A DNA stretch of 64,000 nucleotides, from NCBI GenBank assembly GCA_963848085.1, contig CAWKCE010000005.1, positions 372,001 through 436,000 of the forward strand, given 5' to 3'. Below, one piece after another: positions 34,652 through 43,530 of this stretch. Source of the stretch: CAWKCE01 sp032127035. Lineage in GTDB: Bacteria; Actinomycetota; Actinomycetes; JAHEKZ01. The notes below the pieces were generated by a model. It had not been told where the DNA came from. It searched no databases and saw nothing but the letters and a program-made list of their open reading frames with translations. Positions within the stretch are counted from its first letter, which is position 1; each line of letters begins with the position of its first letter. The position numbers and the translations under genes were made by a program.

Positions 34652-35833
34652 TCAAAAGGTCTCTGCGGCGACGGCATCAGCCGTCATCCGCGACTGGCGA
34701 ACATACTGGGCGAGTAGGTGCATGCATGCCTGGTGGGCGTCCTCGACGACTCCGTAGTTGTCGGAGTCGATGTGGACGGGCACCGTCGCCAGCTCGCGGG
34801 CAGGTCCGCCCGAGAACCCGGTCAGGGTAACGGTCCGCATCGCGTGCGCTTCGGCCCACTCCAGCGCTCGAACGACGTTGGGTGATCGGCCGGACGATGA
34901 CACCGCAATGAGCACATCACCCGGCCGGGCCAAGGACTGCAGCTGGTACTTGAACACCGAGTCGTAGCCGTGATCATTGGCGATGGCACTGAACAGCTCG
35001 ATGTTCGTACTGAGACTAAACACGCGTGTCCTGAGATCCGTCCCGTTGCGCACCCCCTTCACGTGGTCGCACTGTAGGTGGTTGGCGATGGACGCCGAGC
35101 CCCCGTTACCGCAGGCGAACACCGCGGCGTCACGATCGTGGGCTGCATTGAGGAGGTCGGCGGCGCGAGTGAGCTGGGCGAGATCTATACCGCCGAGGGC
35201 GCGCGCGAGTTCGGCGGTATAGGCGCTGCCAAACGATCCACCATCGTGGAACTGCCGCGCAGGGAACGACGGCAGTTCGCTCCTTGAGAAGCCCGCGTGG
35301 TCGTCTACAATGAACCGGACGGCGCCTGCGAGGTCTGCGAATGACATGACGTCGACATCGGGCAGGGCGGAGGCGCCGACGTACAGCGGGCGCGCGCCCA
35401 CGGCCCGGGCGAGGCCGACGTCCGCGGCCGCGTCCCCCACCACATAGGATGCGCTGAGGTTCAGGTCAAGAGCCTGTGCCGCCGCCAAGGCCATCCCCGG
35501 GCCTGGCTTGCGGTCCGAGCTCGCCCGGGTGAACGCCTCGACGATGCCATCTGGGTGGTACGGGCAGAACAGCCAGAGGTCGACGTGCGCACCCTGACTT
35601 GCGAGCTCAGCCATCATGTGTTTGTGCACCTGCTGGACGTCCTCTATGCCGTAGTGGCCGCGGGCGACCCCGGCCTGGTTCGTCACCACAGCCACGGGTA
35701 GGCCGGCCCGGTTGAGCGCCGCGATCGCGTCGATGGCACCGTCCACGAACTGGACGCGGTCGACCGACCCGACGTAGCCGCTGTCGACAATGATCGTGCC
35801 GTCCCTGTCGAGCAGTACACCTGGTCGGCTCAC
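34652..35833 (-). CDS. Fused heptose-bisphosphate phosphatase (GmhB) and sedoheptulose-7-phosphate isomerase (GmhA)
   Basis: 393 residues with two enzymes in one chain. Residues 1-180 are a HAD phosphatase: nucleophile Asp9 in LLDRDGTIIVD, VVTNQAGVARG, FCPYHPDG, RKPGPGM and VGDAAADVGLA. Residues about 195-393 are a SIS isomerase: ACGNGGSASIANHLQCD, ANDHGYDSVFKYQL, VLIAVSSSGRSPNVV. GmhA turns sedoheptulose-7-phosphate into heptose-7-phosphate; GmhB removes the 7-phosphate after HddA acts. GTG start with GAGGGGG upstream. First gene of the operon, so the fusion supplies steps 1 and 3 while HddA and HddC supply 2 and 4. Confidence 0.92.
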   Translation of the reverse strand: MSRPGVLLDRDGTIIVDSGYVGSVDRVQFVDGAIDAIAALNRAGLPVAVVTNQAGVARGHYGIEDVQQVHKHMMAELASQGAHVDLWLFCPYHPDGIVEAFTRASSDRKPGPGMALAAAQALDLNLSASYVVGDAAADVGLARAVGARPLYVGASALPDVDVMSFADLAGAVRFIVDDHAGFSRSELPSFPARQFHDGGSFGSAYTAELARALGGIDLAQLTRAADLLNAAHDRDAAVFACGNGGSASIANHLQCDHVKGVRNGTDLRTRVFSLSTNIELFSAIANDHGYDSVFKYQLQSLARPGDVLIAVSSSGRSPNVVRALEWAEAHAMRTVTLTGFSGGPARELATVPVHIDSDNYGVVEDAHQACMHLLAQYVRQSRMTADAVAAETF

Positions 35834-35966
35834 AAACTGCCCCCTCGTAGCCCTTTAGTACTATCGATCGGGTTCGTCCAGTCCCAGCTGTCCCCAGGGC
35901 TGCCCACGGCACCTGCACACCGTGAACGAGTTGGCCCGCCCTAGGTGCCCTAGAAGTAGAGTGGCT

Positions 35967-35995
35967 GGGAGACGCCGCGATACCGGCGGCCTCCC
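35967..35995 (-). terminator. Hairpin after the giant surface-protein gene
   Basis: GGGAG/CTCCC and CGCCG/CGGCG pair around a CGATAC loop with a small internal loop. It lies 36-64 bp past the stop at 36031 and well before the GmhB-GmhA start, so it probably separates the two transcription units. Confidence 0.45.
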
Positions 35996-36030
35996 TAAAG
36001 AATGCCGTCGGCGTGCTTGCAGGCGGACAA

Positions 36031-39000
36031 CTAGCCGGCGAACACGACGTCGACCCAGTAGTTGGTGGCGTTGTAACTGTTCGTGGGGAAAGTACTGGTG
36101 CTGCCGTAGGCGTACACACCATTGCCGCCGCTGACCCCATCCTTGAGCGCGTGCAGCGGTGGGCTGTCCACCCCGGCTGAAGTGAAGCCACCGTCGTTGG
36201 CGGCGTAGTTCCCGACCGGCGCGAAGTAGGACGCCACGTAGACGGTCCCCGCGGTGATCGCCACCGGGCTGGCGAAGCTGACCTGCTGCCACCCCGACGC
36301 GGTCTCGTCGCTGAACGTCGCCGACGCCAGCTTCGCCCCCGCCGCCGTCCACAACGTCCCCACGTGCGTGCCAGTGTTCGTGCTGCCCTTGTAGAACCGG
36401 ATCCCGGTGATCGACCCGGACACGTCCGACTTGAACTTCACCCCAAGCTCAACCGACGAGCTATCCGGGATGCTCGGGTTCGCCGGCGTCGCCGTAGACG
36501 GCCAGATCGTGCAAGCAAAGCAACTCGTCGACGAGGGGGTGACGGCTTTCGACGCCGCCGACGCAGGCCCGGTGCCGACGGAGTTCGACGCCGACACGGT
36601 GAAGGTGTAGCTGGTGCCGTTGGTCAGCCCCGTCACCGTGGCGGTGGTCGCCGGTGGGCTACCGGTCACCGTAGTCGGCGTCCGCGCGCTGGTACCTACA
36701 TACGGGGTGATCGTGTAGCTGGTGATCGAACTGCCGCCGTCCGACGGAGCAGTCCAACTCACCGACGCCGACGCGTTCCCCGCGGTAACCGTCACGTTCG
36801 ACGGAGCGGCCGGGGCGGACAGCGATCCGGCGAACACGACGTCGACCCAGTAGTTGGTGGCGTTGTAACTGTTCGTGGGGAAAGTACTGGTGCTGCCGTA
36901 GGCGTACACACCATTGCCGCCGCTGACCCCATCCTTGAGCGCGTGCAGCGGTGGGCTGTCCACCCCGGCTGAAGTGAAGCCACCGCCGTTGGCGGCGTAG
37001 TTCCCGACCGGCGCGAAGTAGGACGCCACGTAGACGGTCCCCGCGGTGATCGCCACCGGGCTGGCGAAGCTGACCTGCTGCCACCCCGACGCGGTCTCGT
37101 CGCTGAACGTCGCCGACGCCAGCTTCGCCCCCGCCGCCGTCCACAACGTCCCCACGTGCGTGCCAGTGTTCGTGCTGCCCTTGTAGAACCGGATCCCGGT
37201 GATCGACCCGGACACGTCCGACTTGAACTTCACCCCAAGCTCAACCGACGAGCTATCCGGGATGCTCGGGTTCGCCGGCGTCGCCGTAGACGGCCAGATC
37301 GTGCAAGCAAAGCAACTCGTCGACGAGGGGGTGACGGCTTTCGACGCCGCCGACGCAGGCCCGGTGCCGACGGAGTTCGACGCCGACACGGTGAAGGTGT
37401 AGCTGGTGCCGTTGGTCAGCCCCGTCACCGTGGCGGTGGTCGCCGGTGGGCTACCGGTCACCGTAGTCGGCGTCCGCGCGCTGGTACCTACATACGGGGT
37501 GATCGTGTAGCTGGTGATCGAACTGCCGCCGTCCGACGGAGCAGTCCAACTCACCGACGCCGACGCGTTCCCCGCGGTAACCGTCACGTTCGACGGAGCG
37601 GCCGGGGCGGACGCTGCTGCCGGGGTGACGGCTTTCGACGCCGCCGACGCAGGCCCGGTGCCGACGGAGTTCGACGCCGACACGGTGAAGGTGTAGCTGG
37701 TGCCGTTGGTCAGCCCCGTCACCGTGGCGGTGGTCGCCGGTGGGCTACCGGTCACCGTAGTCGGCGTCCGCGCGCTGGTACCTACATACGGGGTGATCGT
37801 GTAGCTGGTGATCGAACTGCCGCCGTCCGACGGAGCAGTCCAACTCACCGACGCCGACGCGTTCCCCGCGGTAACCGTCACGTTCGACGGAGCGGCCGGG
37901 GCGGACAGCGATCCGGCGAACACGACGTCGACCCAGTAGTTGGTGGCGTTGTAACTGTTCGTGGGGAAAGTACTGGTGCTGCCGTAGGCGTACACACCAT
38001 TGCCGCCGCTGACCCCATCCTTGAGCGCGTGCAGCGGTGGGCTGTCCACCCCGGCTGAAGTGAAGCCACCGTCGTTGGCGGCGTAGTTCCCGACCGGCGC
38101 GAAGTAGGACGCCACGTAGACGGTCCCCGCGGTGATCGCCACCGGGCTGGCGAAGCTGACCTGCTGCCACCCCGACGCGGTCTCGTCGCTGAACGTCGCC
38201 GACGCCAGCTTCGCCCCCGCCGCCGTCCACAACGTCCCCACGTGCGTGCCAGTGTTCGTGCTGCCCTTGTAGAACCGGATCCCGGTGATCGACCCGGACA
38301 CGTCCGACTTGAACTTCACCCCAAGCTCAACCGACGAGCTATCCGGGATGCTCGGGTTCGCCGGCGTCGCCGTAGACGGCCAGATCGTGCAAGCAAAGCA
38401 ACTCGTCGACGAGGGGGTGACGGCTTTCGACGCCGCCGACGCAGGCCCGGTGCCGACGGAGTTCGACGCCGACACGGTGAAGGTGTAGCTGGTGCCGTTG
38501 GTCAGCCCCGTCACCGTGGCGGTGGTCGCCGGTGGGCTACCGGTCACCGTAGTCGGCGTCCGCGCGCTGGTACCTACATACGGGGTGATCGTGTAGCTGG
38601 TGATCGAACTGCCGCCGTCCGACGGAGCAGTCCAACTCACCGACGCCGACGCGTTCCCCGCGGTAACCGTCACGTTCGACGGAGCGGCCGGGGCGGACGC
38701 TGGCCCAGAGTTCGGAGTGAACATCACGTCGACCCAGTAGTTGGTGGCGTTGTAACTGTTCGTGGGGAAAGTACTGGTGCCGCTGTTCCGGAACAGCCCA
38801 TTGACGGTGCCGTTAGCGTTACGTAGCGCGTGCAGCGGAGGGCTGTCGACGGTGCCGTCGCCGTCCGGCCCCGGGGACGGGGGGGGGTACATATACGCCT
38901 CATCCTGCGAGGTGTGCCCGACCGGCGCGAAGTAGGACGCAACGTACGTGGCGTTAGCGTTGATCGCCACGGGGCTGGCGAAGCTGACCTGCTGCCACCC

Positions 39001-41187
39001 CGACGCCGTCTCGTCGCTGAACGTCGCCGACGCCAGCTTCGCCCCCGCCGCCGTCCACAACGTCCCCACGTGCGTGCCAGTGTTCGTGCTGCCCTTGTAG
39101 AACCGGATCCCGGTGATCGACCCGGACACGTCCGACTTGAACTTCACCCCGACCTCCACCGCGCTGGCGTTGCCGGAGTTGATCGTCCCCGGGGTCACGT
39201 CGGTGCCCCAGATCGAGCACGGGCACCCGACGTTGACCACCACAGAGCCAGACGGACTCTCTATGTTGCCACTGTCGTCGACCGCCCGGGACTTGATGGT
39301 GGTAGTCGGGTGGCCGTGTGCCACCCAGCTGTACGTCCAGCTAGTCGTCCCGGTCGCCGGATGCCAGGTCTCACCTCCGTCGGTGGAGACCTCGACCCCC
39401 GCGACCACTCCGCCCGTATCCGTCGCTGTCCCAGCGGCGATGACCTTGCTGCCATCGGACAGGTTCGCCCCGCCAGACGGGAAACTAATCGTCGAGGTAG
39501 GGGCGCTGGTGTCAGTCGACGCCGCGGCAGTCGTAAGACCCGCGATCAGCGCATACGGCTGCGCCCCCATGTCCGCAAACAGGTTCACCGTTGCCTGCTG
39601 CATGGTCGGATCCGCCGCCTGCCCATTCGGGTTGTCCAGCCCCCAAGACCACTGGACGGTGCCCGCGCCGAATACCAACGCCCCGCTGTCCGCCCGATAT
39701 AGCGACAAGTGATGGGTGGCGGTCATCCCGGTCTTGACGTTGCTGCCGTAGTCCGTGAACACCTCAGCTGTTGTCGACGTGGTCGATGACAAATCGAACA
39801 ACCCGGCCGGACGGAAACCATTGTCAGGCTCCACGTCCCACTCATAGCCCAAGGTCCCCGCGCCCGGGGCCAGCGTCGCTGTCTGCCCCGGCTTCAAAGC
39901 TGCCACCGCCGTGTTACGCCACAACCGCAGCTTGGCGTACTGGGCCGGCACCGTAATGTCCGTGGTGCCCGAGTTAACCATGAACAGCTGCCCGGTCAGC
40001 GCATTCTGTGGCCGGCCACCATCCGCCGGCGGGCTGAACCGCGGGTCCTGCCAGGTACCGGTCCAGGTCGACGCGTCTTTCGGGTCCACCCGCCCGTCGT
40101 AGTGCGTCTCCTTATAGCAGACCAGCGTGCGGTTTACGGTGCTCGTGGCGTCGATGCTCGCCTCGGTCCGGGTTTTCCAGAACACCTCGTTGCCGCTGAA
40201 GAACGCCAGATTCAGCCCCTTGTCGCGCGCCGCCTCGACATTGGCCCGTTGCGTGCCGGACCAATACTCGTCATGCCCGACCGACAGGAAGGCCTTGTGG
40301 TTGGTCAGCAGCGACCCCCCGACCACAGTGCCCACATCGACGCCGCTCGTGTAGGAGACGTCGTACCCATTCTCCTCTAAGAACCGGATCATCGGGTACT
40401 CCGCGTACATCAGCCAGCTGCGACCCTGATCGTCGTCTGCGGTGTGAAACGGCCGGTTGTACGACACCTTCGCCGCACCCTTGTACGCCTGCGGGCTGCC
40501 AGCGGGGCAGTTGTCGGAGCACGTGTACATGCTGTTCCCGCCGTAGCTGTTGTACGCCACCCACGTCTCGTCCGAGGTCTGGAGTAGCAGATCCGAATGA
40601 CCCGAATCGTTCCGCACCACGAACACGATGTGACTGGAGCCACCGGTGTCATCGCGAATCAGATGCGCGATATAGACCCCCGACACCGCTGACGACGGCA
40701 CCGCCCACGACCCCGACACGGCCCAGTTCCCGCAATCGATCAAGCCCGTCGCATCCGAGTCGGCCAAACACGACGGCTGAACCTGCGGCAACGTCGCCGA
40801 CGGCTTCAACCCCGAAGCCACCTTCCGGGCGCCGTTGCCCTGGTAGTACCCCAACCGCAAGATGTCGAAATGGTAGGACTTCGCGGGCGTCTTAATCTTG
40901 AACGAGACCGTCTCACCCGCGTCCACACTGATCGACGTCGCGAATCCCTGAATCGACGGATCGCCCGAACCGGAAATCTGCCAATCACTCGGCGGAACCC
41001 CCGGCAGCGTATTCTCGCAAGCGATCACACTCAGCACCGGCGGCCCACACGGCGACACCGACAGCGCCGGGCTTGCCAGCACGGGCACTAGCACTGCCCC
41101 CACCAGCGCAGCCGCAGCGACAGCGGCGACACGGCGCACTCGCCGGGCGGGTGCCCATCGGCGACGCCGGTAGTGGTGAGAAACCAT
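36031..41187 (-). CDS. Giant secreted protein: dimethylformamidase-like domain plus FN3/DUF4082 repeats
   Basis: 1718 residues. A long signal peptide (about 1-43, starting MVSHHYRRRRW) leads into a domain resembling the C-terminal part of the N,N-dimethylformamidase large subunit (about 50-555: ILRLGYYQGNGARKV, SVGHDEYWSG, FFSGNEVFWKTR). An Ig-like module (about 565-650) follows, then DUF4082 (655-828), FN3, DUF4082 (930-1092), FN3-FN3, DUF4082 (1292-1454), FN3, DUF4082 (1556-1718). No LPxTG or C-terminal helix. ATG preceded by GGAGG. It may bind or modify surface glycan; amidase activity is unproven. It sits between the heptose operon and a glycosyltransferase gene. Confidence 0.85.
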   Translation of the reverse strand: MVSHHYRRRRWAPARRVRRVAAVAAAALVGAVLVPVLASPALSVSPCGPPVLSVIACENTLPGVPPSDWQISGSGDPSIQGFATSISVDAGETVSFKIKTPAKSYHFDILRLGYYQGNGARKVASGLKPSATLPQVQPSCLADSDATGLIDCGNWAVSGSWAVPSSAVSGVYIAHLIRDDTGGSSHIVFVVRNDSGHSDLLLQTSDETWVAYNSYGGNSMYTCSDNCPAGSPQAYKGAAKVSYNRPFHTADDDQGRSWLMYAEYPMIRFLEENGYDVSYTSGVDVGTVVGGSLLTNHKAFLSVGHDEYWSGTQRANVEAARDKGLNLAFFSGNEVFWKTRTEASIDATSTVNRTLVCYKETHYDGRVDPKDASTWTGTWQDPRFSPPADGGRPQNALTGQLFMVNSGTTDITVPAQYAKLRLWRNTAVAALKPGQTATLAPGAGTLGYEWDVEPDNGFRPAGLFDLSSTTSTTAEVFTDYGSNVKTGMTATHHLSLYRADSGALVFGAGTVQWSWGLDNPNGQAADPTMQQATVNLFADMGAQPYALIAGLTTAAASTDTSAPTSTISFPSGGANLSDGSKVIAAGTATDTGGVVAGVEVSTDGGETWHPATGTTSWTYSWVAHGHPTTTIKSRAVDDSGNIESPSGSVVVNVGCPCSIWGTDVTPGTINSGNASAVEVGVKFKSDVSGSITGIRFYKGSTNTGTHVGTLWTAAGAKLASATFSDETASGWQQVSFASPVAINANATYVASYFAPVGHTSQDEAYMYPPPSPGPDGDGTVDSPPLHALRNANGTVNGLFRNSGTSTFPTNSYNATNYWVDVMFTPNSGPASAPAAPSNVTVTAGNASASVSWTAPSDGGSSITSYTITPYVGTSARTPTTVTGSPPATTATVTGLTNGTSYTFTVSASNSVGTGPASAASKAVTPSSTSCFACTIWPSTATPANPSIPDSSSVELGVKFKSDVSGSITGIRFYKGSTNTGTHVGTLWTAAGAKLASATFSDETASGWQQVSFASPVAITAGTVYVASYFAPVGNYAANDGGFTSAGVDSPPLHALKDGVSGGNGVYAYGSTSTFPTNSYNATNYWVDVVFAGSLSAPAAPSNVTVTAGNASASVSWTAPSDGGSSITSYTITPYVGTSARTPTTVTGSPPATTATVTGLTNGTSYTFTVSASNSVGTGPASAASKAVTPAAASAPAAPSNVTVTAGNASASVSWTAPSDGGSSITSYTITPYVGTSARTPTTVTGSPPATTATVTGLTNGTSYTFTVSASNSVGTGPASAASKAVTPSSTSCFACTIWPSTATPANPSIPDSSSVELGVKFKSDVSGSITGIRFYKGSTNTGTHVGTLWTAAGAKLASATFSDETASGWQQVSFASPVAITAGTVYVASYFAPVGNYAANGGGFTSAGVDSPPLHALKDGVSGGNGVYAYGSTSTFPTNSYNATNYWVDVVFAGSLSAPAAPSNVTVTAGNASASVSWTAPSDGGSSITSYTITPYVGTSARTPTTVTGSPPATTATVTGLTNGTSYTFTVSASNSVGTGPASAASKAVTPSSTSCFACTIWPSTATPANPSIPDSSSVELGVKFKSDVSGSITGIRFYKGSTNTGTHVGTLWTAAGAKLASATFSDETASGWQQVSFASPVAITAGTVYVASYFAPVGNYAANDGGFTSAGVDSPPLHALKDGVSGGNGVYAYGSTSTFPTNSYNATNYWVDVVFAG
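36034..38703 (-). repeat. Near-identical tandem DNA repeats encoding FN3 and DUF4082 modules
   Basis: A 792-bp unit (DUF4082 + FN3) starting at 36034 recurs at 36826 and again at 37912, the last offset by an extra 294-bp FN3 copy (98 codons). The copies I compared base by base differ at single positions, such as the codon giving NDGG or NGGG, so synonymous sites are also conserved. That indicates very recent duplication or ongoing homogenisation. The first DUF4082 (38704-39225) is more diverged. Confidence 0.9.
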
Positions 41188-41480
41188 CGTGATCCTCCGT
41201 CGCCATGCATCGACTGGCCCGCGCTCGGGGCGCTCCCCAATGGAATAGGGCCGAGGGCCGGTCGCGCATGCGGAATGGCGGAAATCGACGCGGATGACTA
41301 CGAACGGTCACCGACGACACCGCCGCACCAGCGACAATTCACCGCATTCCACACCGCGGCATGTACCAGCACCCGGCAGGGGCACCGCCGGCGTCGACTT
41401 CCACTAATCGCCGATTGGTCTCAAGCGCGGGCGCCGTCTCCGCACCGACACGCACCCTGGGGTGACTCCTCGGGCGTGGC

Positions 41481-42680
41481 TTAGGTCCGGGGTGACGACG
41501 TGCGCAGGAACCGGAGGAGTCGGGGCGCCACCACATTGGCGTCGTACTCCCGGACGAACTTCTCCCTGGCGGCGCGTCCGGCGCGCTCGAGCTCGGCCGG
41601 GGAAGCCATAAGGTCCATGAGGATGCGCGCCGCTCTGTCTGGGTCGTCTAGAGGCCAAAACCGGCCCTGCTCGGGGTCGTCGAACAACTCGCCGAGTGCC
41701 CCAGCCGTGGTCGAAACGACGGGGAGCCCAACGGCCATGGCCTCCATGATCGCCAACGACGACGATTCGGAGTAGGACCCGTGCACGTACACACGGTATC
41801 CGGGCAGCCTCTGTTGTACGTCGCTTTGGAACCCGTGCAGACGAACATGGTCGCCCAGACCCAGCTCCTCGGCTAGGGCGAGTAGCCGGGATCGCTCAAC
41901 ACCCTCCCCGAACACATCCAACGAGTAGACGTGCCCCGCCTGCCTGGCGGCCGCCACGACGCGCAACAGGTAGCGATGGTTCTTCACCGCCTCCAGGTTG
42001 CCCACGGTGACCAGGTCTCCCACGCGCGCTGATGTGGCGGTGGCGTGCGGGACGTGCACGAAGTTGTTGAGGACGATGCCAGGGACCCGGTCCACCTCTG
42101 GCATCCAGGCCCTGACCGCCGAGCGTGCCCACGAGGAGACGAACACGTGACCGTCGACCTCGGGGACAACCTGACGCTCGGTCTCGCGGATCCGGCGGTA
42201 GACGCGACCGTCCCGCGCGATCTGTCCCTTGTCGGCCCACTCGTCGGCCTGGGAGATCCGGAAGTGCACGGCTAGCACCACCCGCTGATTCTTATGAACA
42301 CGAGCCGCCAGGGCGGCTCTGGCAGAGACCGGGCACTGCGCGTACACGATGCATGCCCCCTCCTGAGCCAGCCGACGTCGAAGGGCCAGCCTCAGGAAGA
42401 ACTCGTGCGAACGTCGGTACCACCACACGTTGGCCGGTCCGTACACCCGCTCCAGGACGAGCCGTGCGCCGAACAGCGGCACGAGCAGCAGGCCACGCCA
42501 ACGTCGGGGCTCCCGGGCCCAGCTGTGGGGAGTCAGCTGCTCGGCCGACCCCCCGGTGCGAGCCAGGTAGTGGCGCAACTGACGTACATGCGTGTGCACT
42601 CCAGTGATCCCACGCTGACGAGCCACCGTTGCGATGATGAGGGGAGGGTCGCCCGTCGTCCGACGCTCCGGCGCGCCCAT
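41481..42680 (-). CDS. Glycosyltransferase family 4 (GT-B)
   Basis: 399 residues from the ATG at 42680. The N-terminal part begins LIIATVARQRGITGVHTHVRQL. The donor domain has LVTVGNLEAVKNHRYLLRV, YSLDVFGEG, HVRLHGFQ, and YVHGSYSESSSLAIMEAMAVGLPVV with the EX7E pair. It is cytoplasmic and adds a sugar to the lipid-linked repeat unit. A frame extends upstream to 42986, but that part is unconserved and antisense to nothing useful. Upstream is a region carrying a decayed phosphatase gene; downstream, 293 bp separate it from the giant protein gene. Confidence 0.88.
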   Translation of the reverse strand: MGAPERRTTGDPPLIIATVARQRGITGVHTHVRQLRHYLARTGGSAEQLTPHSWAREPRRWRGLLLVPLFGARLVLERVYGPANVWWYRRSHEFFLRLALRRRLAQEGACIVYAQCPVSARAALAARVHKNQRVVLAVHFRISQADEWADKGQIARDGRVYRRIRETERQVVPEVDGHVFVSSWARSAVRAWMPEVDRVPGIVLNNFVHVPHATATSARVGDLVTVGNLEAVKNHRYLLRVVAAARQAGHVYSLDVFGEGVERSRLLALAEELGLGDHVRLHGFQSDVQQRLPGYRVYVHGSYSESSSLAIMEAMAVGLPVVSTTAGALGELFDDPEQGRFWPLDDPDRAARILMDLMASPAELERAGRAAREKFVREYDANVVAPRLLRFLRTSSPRT

Positions 42681-42729
42681 GCTCTGGCCCCGGGGCGTGC
42701 GCCGCCTCGCCCGAGTCGCTCGCGTAGTT

Positions 42730-43075
42730 CCCACGCCGGGGCCTCCCGATGTCCGATGTCCGTTATGTAGCCGTCGCCGATACTCAGCGCCCTGGCCCAG
42801 CCGACGAGACCGGGCAGCGGTTGTGCCCGACGTCGCGCGGAAACGTGATACGAACGCCACCGTTGACCTTGGGACCGCGAGCAGCGTCGCCGGGGATGGG
42901 GGACGCGAGCTACGCCGGTCCTGTGGGTCACCACGGCAACGGAGATGCTCCCGTGTGGAGCCAGGTGCGAACATCGACGGCGCCATCCGGGAACGACATC
43001 GCTGACGGCCCCGGCATCCTCGGTGTCCACGATGACGGTCCCGTCGCGGCTAAGCCGAGCCCTATGACACGTCAC
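42730..43075 (-). pseudogene. Degenerate GmhB-like HAD phosphatase
   Basis: The minus-strand frame still aligns with the GmhB half of the fusion protein at 34.6-35.8 kb: LSRDGTVIVD versus LDRDGTIIVD, VAVVTHRTGVAR versus VAVVTNQAGVAR, QPLPGL versus KPGPGM, and IGDGYITDIG versus VGDAAADVG. The nucleophilic Asp9 is Ser9 at exactly the same residue number. The middle segment with the CPYHP zinc region is missing, and the C-terminus drifts into unrelated sequence. It therefore looks like an old, inactive paralogue, perhaps a relic of an ancestral heptose locus. Confidence 0.65.
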
Positions 43076-43530
43076 TCTGACTCACCCCATAGGAATGACA
43101 TAGCCATGTTAGGTCCTCATCCTGCCAGAGTGTGCACAATCTGTGAGCCGGCCCTCGGCCAGGCTGCCCAACCGCGCGAGCCGAGGGCTCCGGGCCTGCC
43201 ACCGAGCGACGAAGCCACCGGGCGCCGACGACGTCAAGCGCAGCGGGCCACGCCGGTCTCCGGTATCGGTGTCAGGCCTGCCACTGACACGGGGTCGCTG
43301 CCCGACGGTCCCCACCGACGTGACCCATGTGCGCTTCCCACGCGCTGGACCGGCGCGCTTGGCGGTCCTGACATCATGCGCGGGGTCGCAGCCACACCTG
43401 AATGCCAACTCTGCCATCCGCTCCGGAAAAGGGAGCCCATGCAGATGGCCGAACGGAGAGGCGCCCCTGCAACGACGCAACGGATGCCTCGCTTGCGCAG
43501 CCCCCGAGACCAGGCGCCGCTTGGGTCCTC
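43076..43530. other. Intergenic region without a recognisable gene
   Basis: 455 bp between the decayed phosphatase and the polymerase gene. Open frames exist on both strands but show no conserved motif. They may be further decayed coding sequence. Confidence 0.4.

Noticed and set aside
37156..38058. Plus-strand open frames repeated identically across the FN3/DUF4082 region
   Set aside because: They are antisense shadows of the repeated coding sequence; their repetition only reflects the repeat.
36034..38703. Regularly spaced repeats that might be CRISPR-like
   Set aside because: Units are hundreds of bases long, coding and in frame; there are no unique spacers and no cas genes.
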